Shown: positions 44,040 to 52,780 of the stretch, piece by piece
Layout: every line of letters begins with the position of its first letter
Numbering within the stretch: the stretch's first letter is position 1
Assembly (NCBI GenBank): GCA_023150345.1
Contig: JAKLLB010000004.1
Span: 52,796 to 116,795, forward strand
Reading direction: 5' to 3'
From: Aquabacterium sp.
GTDB taxonomy: Bacteria; Pseudomonadota; Gammaproteobacteria; Burkholderiales; Burkholderiaceae_C
Length of the DNA stretch: 64,000 nucleotides
Made by a program: the position numbers and the translations under genes
The notes under the pieces: generated by a model
Databases searched by the model: none
Told to the model about the DNA's origin: nothing
What the model saw: only the letters and a program-made list of their open reading frames with translations

Positions 44040-44114
44040 TGGCGCCCCCGGCAGGAATCGAACCTGCATCTAGCGCTTAGGAGGCGCTCGTTCTATCCAT
44101 TGAACTACGGCGGC
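44040..44114 (-). tRNA. tRNA-Arg (CCT anticodon)
   Basis: A complete cloverleaf on the minus strand: D stem GTTC/GAAC, anticodon stem AGCGC/GCGCT around the loop CTCCTAA (anticodon CCT, reading AGG), T stem GCAGG/CCTGC around TTCGATT, discriminator G and an encoded CCA. The acceptor stem 5' strand GCCGCCG and 3' strand CGGGGGC pair except at position 4-69, where G faces G. It lies between the ctpA and tamB genes. Confidence 0.93.
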
Positions 44115-44195
44115 GGGGTACGCGATTATTTCAGACGCCACGACCGAGGAGCCATGCACATCGCTGCCCCCAGCGCAGCCATGACCGCTGGGGGA

Positions 44196-47100
44196 CTACC
44201 AGCGCCAGCTCCAGATGGCGTCCAGGGAGTTCTCCTGCCCCGTCTGCGCCCGCAGCGTGAAGCGTCGCGCCACCCGGTAGACGAGCTGCCATGTGCCGAC
44301 CGTGGCGTTCACGCTGCGTTCGTAGCCAACGTACCAGCGGCGCGACAACTGCTTGCCCAGAGTGACGACGGTGTCGCGCACGTCGCCGTCGGACTGCCGC
44401 ACGGAGAACTCGGTCAGGAGTCCGTCGGGACCCCGGCCGAGCACCAGCCAGGACAGCTTCTCCATCTCGGGCAGGTCGGGCTCGCTGTACAGGCGCACGC
44501 GCGGGCTCAGGGCAGTGCCGGCGATGCTGACCCCGGCGCGCACATCGAGGTTGGGCCGAATGGCCAGCACGTCCAGTCGCGGGTCGCTCACCGGGCCGTC
44601 GAAGTGGAGGTGACCCCGCTCGATGTCCAGCTTCTGGCCATAGGCAGCGTAGGTACCTCCCGAGGTGCGGACGGTGCCGCGCAGTGCTGCCTGGCCGGCG
44701 GGGCTGGTCAGGCGCAACTGGCCTCGCAGGCCGGTGTCGAGTCCGCGCCCCTGCAGGCGCAGTGCCTGGCCCAGGTCGAGTGCCAGGTCGACGTTCACAC
44801 GCATTTCTGTCGCGGCGCCCTCTGGGGGGCGTCCCTCGGTCGTCTTGGGTGTCGGTGGTCCGGGCGGGGTCACGCCCTGGCCACTCGGGGCGATCCGCAC
44901 GTCCGCGTCCAGCGTTGGCGCGTCGCCCCGGCTGACATCGATCCAACCGTCATCGACCCGAAAACCGCCGCCGACCTGCAGCGTGCGCTGGTGCAGGCGC
45001 AACTCGGCCTGGCCGGTGGTGACGATGCGCCGGTCCACGCGCCCCAGCAGGCGGAAGCGCTCGGCTGCCAGTTGCAGCCGCAACTGCGGCTGTTCTCCCA
45101 GTTCGGCGTCGCCCCGCACCGTGAGCCAGCCGTCACCTCCACGCAGCCGCAACTGCTGGATGCGGGCGGTATCGCCCTGCAGATCGATGTCGAGTTCGCC
45201 CTCGGCCAGATTCACGCCATGCAGGGCGTGCCGCAGGCCCAGCCCGGAGCCGCGCATGCGGCCGCGCAGCTGTGGCGCGTCCAGGCGGCCGGCGAGGGTG
45301 GCGCTGGTGTGCAGTTGGCCGTTCAGTCGCCAGCCCGGGGGCAGCCAGGTGCCCCAGACGCCGAGCTGGTCGACCCGGGCCTCGATCACACCCTGCAGTG
45401 CCGAGGGGCCATGCGGCCAGCGCGCATCGGCAGTGGTGTGCACGAGTTGTGCGCCCGCCACCTGGCCGATGCGCTCGCCGGCCAGGCCCTGCGCGAACTG
45501 CCACAACCCGTCGTGCGCACCGAGCGCCAGGCGCAGCTCGGTCAGCCCCAGGGCGAGGCGTTCGCCGAGTTCGTCGGTGACGGCCAGGTCGCCACCCAGG
45601 CGCTCGAGCACCACGTCGGCATCGAAGCGGTCGCCGGCTCGCACATCGAAGCGCCCGCCGACGGTCAGGTCACCGACCCAGCCCATGGCAGGCTGCATGC
45701 GACGAAGCAGGCGGGCCACGTCGAAGGTCTCGAGTTCGCCCTGCAACTGCAGCGTGGCCGGACCTGCCGCGGTGGCGGCCGCGCGGGCCCACTGCGCGGT
45801 GCTCCAGCGCAGGCCAGTGGCCAGCAGTTGCACCCGCCCAGGCTCGGCCCGCACCGCTTGAGGGCGCCCCCGTGCGTCGAACCACACTCGACCGGCCAGG
45901 TCCGTTGCCTGCACCCATGCAGCGGTGCCTTCTGGTGCATGACGGGCGCCGCCCCGCAGCTGCAGCCCTCCCCACTGCCACACGCTGGCCGCGCCCGGGC
46001 TCTCGGGAACGGCCATCGCATCGCGCGCGGGCAAGGCGCCGGCCAGCGAGCGCCAACTGCCCTGGGCGCTGGCCACCAGCCGAGTGCCGTTGCCCAGGGG
46101 CCCGAGCACGCCCTCGGTCCACGCGGCAGGTCGGGCCGGTCCTTCGACATCGAGCTCGAGCCTGTGCTGCGCCAGGCTGCCGCTCACACGGGCCTGCGCG
46201 CGGTCCAGGCGCCATGGCGCCAGCTCCAGCGCCTGCGCGGACAGCATCAGCTCCAGCGGTGCATCGGGCTGGTCGCCTGTGCTCCAGCTCGCATCGGCCT
46301 GAACCAGCGCCAGCGGACCCGCCCGCAGCCGCTGGAGCTTGAGCTCACCGTTGCTGCGCAGGGCAGGCCAGCGGCCTTCGAAATGGGCGCGCCCGTTCAT
46401 TGCGCCGGCCAGCGAACCATCGGCGGCCACCCCGACCTGTCGCTGCGTCCACGCCAACCAGGGTCGCAGGCGATCCAGCTCGGGCCATGCCAGCTCCACG
46501 TCCAGCTGACCGCTCGGCGCCTGGGACGGTGGATCGAGCCGACCCGCCACGCGCAGTTCGTTGGCCGCACCCACGCGCAGCAGGGCACGGACGTCCATCG
46601 GCCCTGCCGCACTGTCAAGCAGTGCCTGGCCGCGCCCAGCCACGCCGGCCAGCAGGCTGTCTTCCACATCGACCCGCAACTCGCCGCGCCAGGCCCGCTG
46701 CAGGCGCTGAATCGGCTCGCCAGAGCCTGGCCAGCCCTGCCAGCGACCCTGCGCGTGGACGCGGGTGTTCAGGCGGGTCTGGCCGGGGGCGGCGGCGGGG
46801 CCGGTACGCCACCACGGGTGGGGATCGAAGTCCGACAGCGCTGCATCGGCCTCGATGTCCCATGCAGCGTCGCGCCGCTGGCCGCGGCCGGAGATCTCCA
46901 GCCGCGCGGCCCCGCTGCGCGCAAGGGCCCGGCGCAACTGCCAGGCCTGCGCGTCCCCCGTCAGGTCGAGCGTGATCTGCACGGGCGTGCCGGTGCCGTC
47001 CAGGGTGCGCCCGTCGAGCCGGGCGCTCAACTCGGCGCTGGGAGCTTCCGCCCGCGTGCTGGCCACCAGATCCACCGTCCCGCCCAGCTGCATCGGTGCC

Positions 47101-48290
47101 GCACGGTCGTCCAGCCGCGCCGGCTGGACCTCGCGCAGTTGCAGCGCCAGCTCGAGCCGGTCGGCATGCCACCGACCGGTGGCGGTGATCGACCCGGCGG
47201 TGGCCGGGCCACCACCGTCGAGTTGCACGGCGAACTGCTCGATGCGCAGGTCATCAGGTTGGCTGGGCCTGCCGCTGACCGTGGCACGCACCTCGCTCAG
47301 CGGCAGCCGGCCCTGGCTCCAGGGCCCTGGCAGGCGGTTCTGGATCTGCACCTGAGCCTGTGCCGGGCGGTCCCGTCCCTGGGTGTCGAGCGCCACGTTG
47401 CCATGCAGCGCCGTGCGTGGCCAGTGCTCTGACCAGGCCGACAGGTCGACTTGGTGCCCCTGCAACTGCACAGCGCCCCAGGGCCAGGCCGCGAATGGCT
47501 GGAATTCGACGCGAGCCTGCAGTTCGGCGCGCTGGGCATCGGTTGCGGCCGGCCCGCGTGCGTGCCCCTGCAGCGCCAGGCGTGCCAGGGGGCCGTCGGC
47601 CCGCGCCTCGGCCGTCCAGGGGGCCGCGCCGTCGGTGCGGGCCTGGAGCCGGACCTGGGTGTTCAACGGAGCGTCGGCATCGATCGTGGCACGGCCCGAC
47701 AACGCGGTGCGCTCCACCTGCATCCCCAGAAGTTCCAGTTCGTGGCGCCGCCCGCTGTCGGCGCCGAGCGTCATGCGTGCATGCAGATGGCGTATCGCCG
47801 GGCCGCCATCCATCTCGAGTTCACCCACCTGCACCGAGTCGAAGCGCAGCGCCATCGGCAGGCGCAGGTGCGGTGGTGCGGCCGGCGGCGCGGCGGCGGC
47901 GGTCCCGTGCCAGCGCAGGCGAGTCATGCGTATGCTGGCCAGCGCCAACCCCGGCGGTGTCGACAGGGGCTGCAGCGCCAGGCCTGCCACCGACAGGCCT
48001 TCGATCTGCAGTCGCGATCCGTCGCCGGCGGTCCAGCTCAGCCGCCCGATCTCGATGCGGCCATCACCCGGGCTGCCGCGTGCATCTTCCAGCTCGACGC
48101 CGGGCACTCGACCCAGCAGCCACGGCCAGACGGAGGTGCCATGCCAGCTCACGAGCACGAGACCACCGACCAACAGCACCATCCCCAGCAATGCGAAGGC
48201 ACAGGCACGACCCACGCGCGCCCACAGACGCTTCCGCCCGGCGACCGCCTGGGCAGGGGCGCCGGGTTCGCGGGCGTCGGGCACGTTCAT
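44196..48290 (-). CDS. tamB: Translocation and assembly module protein TamB
   Basis: A 1364-residue inner-membrane-anchored periplasmic protein. A hydrophobic N-terminal helix (ACAFALLGMVLLVGGLVLVSW) is followed by a very long run of short amphipathic beta strands and the C-terminal DUF490 domain, with LDVLAIRPNLDVRAGVSIAGTALSPRV, L-S-W-L-V-L-G-R and the terminal D-A-I-W-S-W-R-W. TamB bridges the envelope and carries phospholipids or assists outer-membrane protein assembly with TamA. Length is typical. It starts 20 bases after the tamA stop and must be co-transcribed. The start at 48290 gives the anchor; the same frame stays open upstream through tamA in an overlapping reading. Confidence 0.92.
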   Translation of the reverse strand: MNVPDAREPGAPAQAVAGRKRLWARVGRACAFALLGMVLLVGGLVLVSWHGTSVWPWLLGRVPGVELEDARGSPGDGRIEIGRLSWTAGDGSRLQIEGLSVAGLALQPLSTPPGLALASIRMTRLRWHGTAAAAPPAAPPHLRLPMALRFDSVQVGELEMDGGPAIRHLHARMTLGADSGRRHELELLGMQVERTALSGRATIDADAPLNTQVRLQARTDGAAPWTAEARADGPLARLALQGHARGPAATDAQRAELQARVEFQPFAAWPWGAVQLQGHQVDLSAWSEHWPRTALHGNVALDTQGRDRPAQAQVQIQNRLPGPWSQGRLPLSEVRATVSGRPSQPDDLRIEQFAVQLDGGGPATAGSITATGRWHADRLELALQLREVQPARLDDRAAPMQLGGTVDLVASTRAEAPSAELSARLDGRTLDGTGTPVQITLDLTGDAQAWQLRRALARSGAARLEISGRGQRRDAAWDIEADAALSDFDPHPWWRTGPAAAPGQTRLNTRVHAQGRWQGWPGSGEPIQRLQRAWRGELRVDVEDSLLAGVAGRGQALLDSAAGPMDVRALLRVGAANELRVAGRLDPPSQAPSGQLDVELAWPELDRLRPWLAWTQRQVGVAADGSLAGAMNGRAHFEGRWPALRSNGELKLQRLRAGPLALVQADASWSTGDQPDAPLELMLSAQALELAPWRLDRAQARVSGSLAQHRLELDVEGPARPAAWTEGVLGPLGNGTRLVASAQGSWRSLAGALPARDAMAVPESPGAASVWQWGGLQLRGGARHAPEGTAAWVQATDLAGRVWFDARGRPQAVRAEPGRVQLLATGLRWSTAQWARAAATAAGPATLQLQGELETFDVARLLRRMQPAMGWVGDLTVGGRFDVRAGDRFDADVVLERLGGDLAVTDELGERLALGLTELRLALGAHDGLWQFAQGLAGERIGQVAGAQLVHTTADARWPHGPSALQGVIEARVDQLGVWGTWLPPGWRLNGQLHTSATLAGRLDAPQLRGRMRGSGLGLRHALHGVNLAEGELDIDLQGDTARIQQLRLRGGDGWLTVRGDAELGEQPQLRLQLAAERFRLLGRVDRRIVTTGQAELRLHQRTLQVGGGFRVDDGWIDVSRGDAPTLDADVRIAPSGQGVTPPGPPTPKTTEGRPPEGAATEMRVNVDLALDLGQALRLQGRGLDTGLRGQLRLTSPAGQAALRGTVRTSGGTYAAYGQKLDIERGHLHFDGPVSDPRLDVLAIRPNLDVRAGVSIAGTALSPRVRLYSEPDLPEMEKLSWLVLGRGPDGLLTEFSVRQSDGDVRDTVVTLGKQLSRRWYVGYERSVNATVGTWQLVYRVARRFTLRAQTGQENSLDAIWSWRW

Positions 48291-48310
48291 GGCGGGTGCG
48301 GGCCGATGGC

Positions 48311-50200
48311 TCAGAACGTGACGCCGGCCGACAGGTGCAGCCGCGCCTTGCGCAGCTCCTGGCCCCATGCCAGGTCGGCACGCAGGGCGCCCACCGGGCT
48401 GCGCCAGCGCACGCCCACGCCCCAACCACGGGCGGCGGAGTAGTCGGTCCAGCGCCGCGCCGCCCGGCCGGCATCGACAAACACCGCGCCCCACACCGAT
48501 GGCAGTTGCGCCGACAGCGGGCGGGCCAGCTCGACGCTGCCGGTCAGCAGCACATGGCCGCTGATGGTGTCGCCATTGACCACGGGTGCCAGGCTGCGAT
48601 AGGGGTAGCCGCGCACGGAGTCGTCGCCGCCGGCGCGAAAGCCCAGTGCATCGGGCACCTCGACCCCCTTCGGGCGCACGATGCCACCGGCCTCGAGCCG
48701 CGCAGCGCCGTACCACTGCGTCCCGAACGGCCAGTACCCCGTCAGGCGCGCGTAGGTGCGGGCGTAGGGTCCGGTGCGCCCGCCGGAACTTCGGGCCTGC
48801 CCGCCGCCGAGCTGCAGCGACAGGGAGTAGCCCTTGGTGGGCAGCAGCATGTGATCGAGCCGGCGCAGCACCAGGTGCAGGTTGGCACTCGCGGCCCGGG
48901 CATCGGCCACGCCGCCGTCGGCCTGCGCCTGGCGCGATCGCAGCCACTCGACGAACACCAGTCGCTCGGCGGCCGGGGTGTCGGTGGTGCGACCCAGCCG
49001 CAGGCGCTGCGACAGCACCACGTCGACATCGCTGCGCACGCGTTCGACCTGCGCACCCAGCAGGTAGCGGTGGAAGCCTGCCAGCGGGTGCGTCGTGAGG
49101 TCGCCGCTCCAGCGCTGGGTGTCCCGGCCCCACTCGAGCTTCTGCGTGCTGGCGATGGCACGCCCGAGCAGGCGCCGGTGCAGGTGTTCGAGCGACGCAC
49201 GCGGACCGGTGTCGGCGCTGTAGCCGAGACCCACCGTGGCCTGCTGCAGGGGCAACTCGCGCAGGCGAACCTGTACCGCGGTGGCCTCGGCTCGGTCGAT
49301 TTCGGGCTCGAATGTGACGGCTGCCGTTTCGAACAGGCCGCTGCCCTGCAGGCGCTCCTGGTAGTCGAGCAGAGTCGACTCCATCAGGGGTGCGCCGGTG
49401 TCGATTCCGGCCAGATGGCGCACGGTGGCTTCGTCGTGGTGGACCAAACCGGCCACGTGCAAGTCGCCAAACCGGTAGAGCGGCCCGCTGTCGACGGTGA
49501 TGGCCAGGCGGGCGCTGCGCGCCGACGGATCGATGTCGGCCGCGCTGTGCGTCAGGCGCGCACTGGCATAGCCGGCGGCGCGCAGCCGAACCTGCGCTTG
49601 CAGCTTGGATTCGGCCCAATCCGCATTGCGAAAGGGAGCGCCCGCGCGCAATGGCAGTGCCTGGCGCACCTGTTGCACCAGCAGGCGGGCGTCGCGCTCG
49701 GCCGCCTGCAGGTGCTGCCCGAGCGCGCCCTCGGTCGTGAGCGTGACCTGTTGCACCTGCGTGCGCGCACCGGGCCTCACGACGATGCGCACCAGCGGGG
49801 GCGGGCCCGCCTCGCGATTGGCCACGACCTCGGCCTCGAAATAGCCCTCGGTCTGCAGCAGCTCGCGGGCCTGGGCAGGTGCGACTGCCACCAGTCGGGC
49901 CCACTCGGTCGCGTCGGCCTGGTCCTCGGGCGCAAGGCGGGCCAGGCGGGCGATGTCGAGGTGCTGCTCCAGCAACTGCCGCAAGGCTGGCGGCGCATCG
50001 AACTCAAGTCTCGGTGCTGCGGGCCGCGGGCTCGCTTGCGCGGCGCTGGCGGCCGCAGAGGGGGCCGCTGCCGCTGCCGCGGGTGCCTCTTGGGTGGGGG
50101 CCGGCGGTACGGCGCCGCTGGCCTGAGCCAAGGCGGCCGAGCAGACCAGCGCGCTCGCACAGGCGGCCAGCGCCGGGGCGTGCAGCCACCGCACGCGCAT
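48311..50200 (-). CDS. tamA: Outer-membrane assembly protein TamA (BamA/Omp85 family)
   Basis: A 629-residue Omp85 protein. A signal peptide (LAACASALVCSAALA) and an Ala/Pro-rich linker precede POTRA domains (LLQTEGYFEAEVVANREA; YRFGDLHVAGLVHHDEATVRHLAGIDTGAP). The C-terminal barrel contains the conserved VRGYPYRSLAP strand loop and ends with LRADLAWGQELRKARLHLSAGVTF. With TamB it forms a complex for autotransporter and lipid trafficking. Start at 50200 is chosen for the signal peptide; MGTAHGRRPT upstream is a possible alternative. The stop is 20 bases before the tamB start. Confidence 0.92.
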   Translation of the reverse strand: MRVRWLHAPALAACASALVCSAALAQASGAVPPAPTQEAPAAAAAAPSAAASAAQASPRPAAPRLEFDAPPALRQLLEQHLDIARLARLAPEDQADATEWARLVAVAPAQARELLQTEGYFEAEVVANREAGPPPLVRIVVRPGARTQVQQVTLTTEGALGQHLQAAERDARLLVQQVRQALPLRAGAPFRNADWAESKLQAQVRLRAAGYASARLTHSAADIDPSARSARLAITVDSGPLYRFGDLHVAGLVHHDEATVRHLAGIDTGAPLMESTLLDYQERLQGSGLFETAAVTFEPEIDRAEATAVQVRLRELPLQQATVGLGYSADTGPRASLEHLHRRLLGRAIASTQKLEWGRDTQRWSGDLTTHPLAGFHRYLLGAQVERVRSDVDVVLSQRLRLGRTTDTPAAERLVFVEWLRSRQAQADGGVADARAASANLHLVLRRLDHMLLPTKGYSLSLQLGGGQARSSGGRTGPYARTYARLTGYWPFGTQWYGAARLEAGGIVRPKGVEVPDALGFRAGGDDSVRGYPYRSLAPVVNGDTISGHVLLTGSVELARPLSAQLPSVWGAVFVDAGRAARRWTDYSAARGWGVGVRWRSPVGALRADLAWGQELRKARLHLSAGVTF

Positions 50201-50247
50201 GGTGGGCCGCCGACCGTGCGCTGTGCCCATCGCCAGGGCGAGGCCCC

Positions 50248-51420
50248 TCACTTGCTCAGCAGGCGCATCGCCCCTTCCAGCCCGGCCAGGGTGAGCGGGA
50301 ACATGCGATGGCTGGTCAGCTGCTGGATGATGGAGATGCTCTGCCGGTATTGCCACACGCCCTGCGGTTCGGGGTTGATCCAGGCGAAGTGCGGGAAAGC
50401 ATGCGTCAGGCGCTGCAGCCACTCCGCGCCGGGCTCTTCGTTGTTGTACTCGACGCTGCCGCCGGGCTGGAGGATCTCGTAGGGGCTCATGGTGGCATCG
50501 CCCACGAACACCAGCTTGTAGTCCTTGTTGTACTTGCGGATGATGTCCCAGGTGGCGGTCTTCTCGCTGTAGCGGCGCCGGTTGTTCTTCCACATGAAGT
50601 CGTAGACGCAGTTGTGGAAGTAATAGAACTCCAGGTGCTTGAACTCGCTCTTGCAGGCCGAGAACAGCTCCTCCACCCGATGGATGTGTTCGTCCATCGT
50701 GCCGCCCACGTCCATCAGCAGCAGCACTTTCACCTTGTTGTGCCGCTCGGGAATCATCTTGATGTCCAGCAGCCCGGCGTTGGCCGCGGTGCAGTGGATG
50801 GTGTCGTCCAGGTCGAGCTCGAGCTCGCTGCCCTCGCGCGCGAAGCGGCGCAGCCGGCGCAGCGCCACCTTGATGTTGCGCGTGCCCAGTTCCAGCGTGT
50901 CGTCGTAGTCGCGGTAGGCGCGCTGGTCCCAGACCTTCACCGCGCTGCGGTTGCGGCCCTTGTCCTGGCCCATGCGGATGCCCTGCGGATTGGCGCCGTA
51001 GGCACCGAAGGGGCTGGTGCCGCCGGTGCCGATCCACTTGCTGCCGCCCTCGTGGCGCTCCTTCTGCTCCTCGAAGCGCTGCTTGAGCTTTTGCATCAGC
51101 TCGTCCCAGCCCATCTTCTCGATGGCGGCCAGTTCCTCGGGGCTGAGCTGACGCTCGAGGTTCTTGCGCAGCCAGTCCAGCGGGATCTCGCGGGTGAAAT
51201 CGGTGAGCAGCTCGACGCCCTTGAAGTAGGCGCCGAAGGCGCGGTCGAACTTGTCGAAGTGGGCCTCGTCCTTGACGAGCGAGGTGCGCGCCAGGTAGTA
51301 GAACTCGTCGACCGACGGCCCGATCACGCCGGCCTTCATGGCCTCGAGCAGGGTGAGGTACTCCTTCACCGACACCGGCAGCCGCGCGGCACGCAGCGTG
51401 TAGAAGAACTGGATCAGCAT
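50248..51420 (-). CDS. CoxE-like VWA domain protein
   Basis: A 390-residue protein of the CoxE/VWA family. The N-terminal half is helical (LIQFFYTLRAARLPVSVKEYLTLLEAM) with KMGWDELMQKLKQRFEEQKERHEGGSKWIGTGGTSPFG, typical of this group. The VWA core reads VLLLMDVGGTM, so the MIDAS DxSxS is altered to D-V-G-G-T. Such proteins usually work with a MoxR-type AAA+ ATPase; one lies 5.4 kb away at 56779. Metal binding is probably weak or absent. It is immediately upstream of tamA on the same strand (47 bases) and may be co-transcribed with it. Confidence 0.88.
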   Translation of the reverse strand: MLIQFFYTLRAARLPVSVKEYLTLLEAMKAGVIGPSVDEFYYLARTSLVKDEAHFDKFDRAFGAYFKGVELLTDFTREIPLDWLRKNLERQLSPEELAAIEKMGWDELMQKLKQRFEEQKERHEGGSKWIGTGGTSPFGAYGANPQGIRMGQDKGRNRSAVKVWDQRAYRDYDDTLELGTRNIKVALRRLRRFAREGSELELDLDDTIHCTAANAGLLDIKMIPERHNKVKVLLLMDVGGTMDEHIHRVEELFSACKSEFKHLEFYYFHNCVYDFMWKNNRRRYSEKTATWDIIRKYNKDYKLVFVGDATMSPYEILQPGGSVEYNNEEPGAEWLQRLTHAFPHFAWINPEPQGVWQYRQSISIIQQLTSHRMFPLTLAGLEGAMRLLSK

Positions 51421-51579
51421 GGGCGAGCCCGGTCGGCGGGCCGGTTCGATATGGTTCAGCCGCAAGCATAGCGCCGCGACCGCCCATGGCGTGAGGACTT
51501 CACAGCGCCCCGGCGCGCGGCAGGCTAATCTTCCGGGGGTGAAACAAAATGTCTCAAGTCGGGCGGTTGGGAGGCCGAA

Positions 51580-52770
51580 GTGGCGACGATGCTGGGAAAC
51601 GTCGCCCTGACGCTGCTGACGGTGCTGCTGCTGCAATTGATGCTGGCAGTGGCCTGGCGTGTCTCGTCGCGGTTGCTGGGTCTGTCGCGGCGGGCGTCCA
51701 GGCATTGGATCATCTCGACGCTGCTGTGCGCATTGAGCGTGGCGCTGGTGCTCGCCCGTGGCTGGGTGCCCGATGTGCTGGGCGTCGTGCTCTCCAGCGT
51801 GCTGGCCGTCACCGCAGTTCTGGCCATCCGGCGCGGTGCGCTTGCCTTCCTGAAGCAGTCGGCCTACGACGGCGAGGCCATCCTGGTGCTGGTGGCGGTG
51901 GGTGGCGCCGGGCTGGGCTGCCTGGCGTGGTCGTCGCCCATGGCGGCGGCCACCCAGGTCTTGATCAATTCGACGGGCATGGCCTGGGTGCTGGGGCGCA
52001 CTGCGTGGCAGATCTACGGCCCGCTGCGCACCGAATTCGGCGATGGCACGGCCTACATGCTGGTGGCCACGTTCGTGGCCGGTGTGGCGCTGTTCGCGGC
52101 GCGGGCGGTGGCGGGCCTCGTGCCGGGCGCTCCGCCGCTGACCCCCTTTCCCACCGACAGCCCCGCGAACATCGCCGCCGCGGTGCTGATGCTGCTGTTG
52201 ACGCTCTCGCTGCACGGCAGCCTGGTGCTGATGGTCATGAACCGGCTGGTGCGGCGGCTGCGGCACTTGTCGCAGCGCGACCCGCTGACGGGGCTCTTCA
52301 ACCGCGCCGAGTGGACCCGCCAGCTCGAGGCGCATCATCGCTGGCTGGGGCGGTATGGCGATGCCTTCGGCGTGCTGATGGTCGACATCGACCACTTCAA
52401 GAAGATCAACGACACCATGGGTCATGCCGCAGGCGACGCCGTGCTCATCACCGTGGCCCAGGTGCTCACCGCCTCGTCGCGCGATGTCGATGTGATCGGC
52501 CGCCTCGGCGGCGAGGAGTTCGGCGTGCTGCTGCCGCGCGCCGATGCGATCACCATGCGCCGCACCGGCGAGCGCCTGCGGCAGTTGCTCGGCGACGCCC
52601 AGACGACCTGGCGCGAGCAGCCGATCCGCGTCACCGTATCCGTGGGTGCGGCCCTGTGCGCCGATCCCGATGAAACCCCTTCGATGCTGTACGAGCGCGC
52701 CGATCGCGCGCTGTACCAGGCCAAGCACACCGGGCGCAATCGCACGGTGCTGTCACGCCTGGCTGGTTGA
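51580..52770 (+). CDS. Membrane diguanylate cyclase (GGDEF protein, first of a tandem pair)
   Basis: A 396-residue protein with about six hydrophobic segments in the first 230 residues and a C-terminal GGDEF domain. RDPLTGLFNRAEW opens the domain, DIDHFKKINDTMGHAAGD carries the metal-binding aspartate, and the active site is GGEEF at residues 310-314. It should synthesise c-di-GMP. The GTG at 51580 has GAGG 5 bases upstream; ATG 51589 is an alternative. A second GGDEF protein starts 10 bases after the stop, so the two form an operon. Confidence 0.88.
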   Translation: MATMLGNVALTLLTVLLLQLMLAVAWRVSSRLLGLSRRASRHWIISTLLCALSVALVLARGWVPDVLGVVLSSVLAVTAVLAIRRGALAFLKQSAYDGEAILVLVAVGGAGLGCLAWSSPMAAATQVLINSTGMAWVLGRTAWQIYGPLRTEFGDGTAYMLVATFVAGVALFAARAVAGLVPGAPPLTPFPTDSPANIAAAVLMLLLTLSLHGSLVLMVMNRLVRRLRHLSQRDPLTGLFNRAEWTRQLEAHHRWLGRYGDAFGVLMVDIDHFKKINDTMGHAAGDAVLITVAQVLTASSRDVDVIGRLGGEEFGVLLPRADAITMRRTGERLRQLLGDAQTTWREQPIRVTVSVGAALCADPDETPSMLYERADRALYQAKHTGRNRTVLSRLAG

Positions 52771-52780
52771 GTGAAACGAC

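Noticed and set aside
44040-44195. The tRNA-Arg gene as an attachment site for a genomic island.
   Set aside because: No integrase, direct repeat of the tRNA 3' end or composition change is present on either side.
44100-47432. A 1110-codon plus-strand open frame antisense to tamB.
   Set aside because: It is a translation of the complement of the TamB coding strand, rich in Gln, Gly, Ala and His, with no start signal and no domain.
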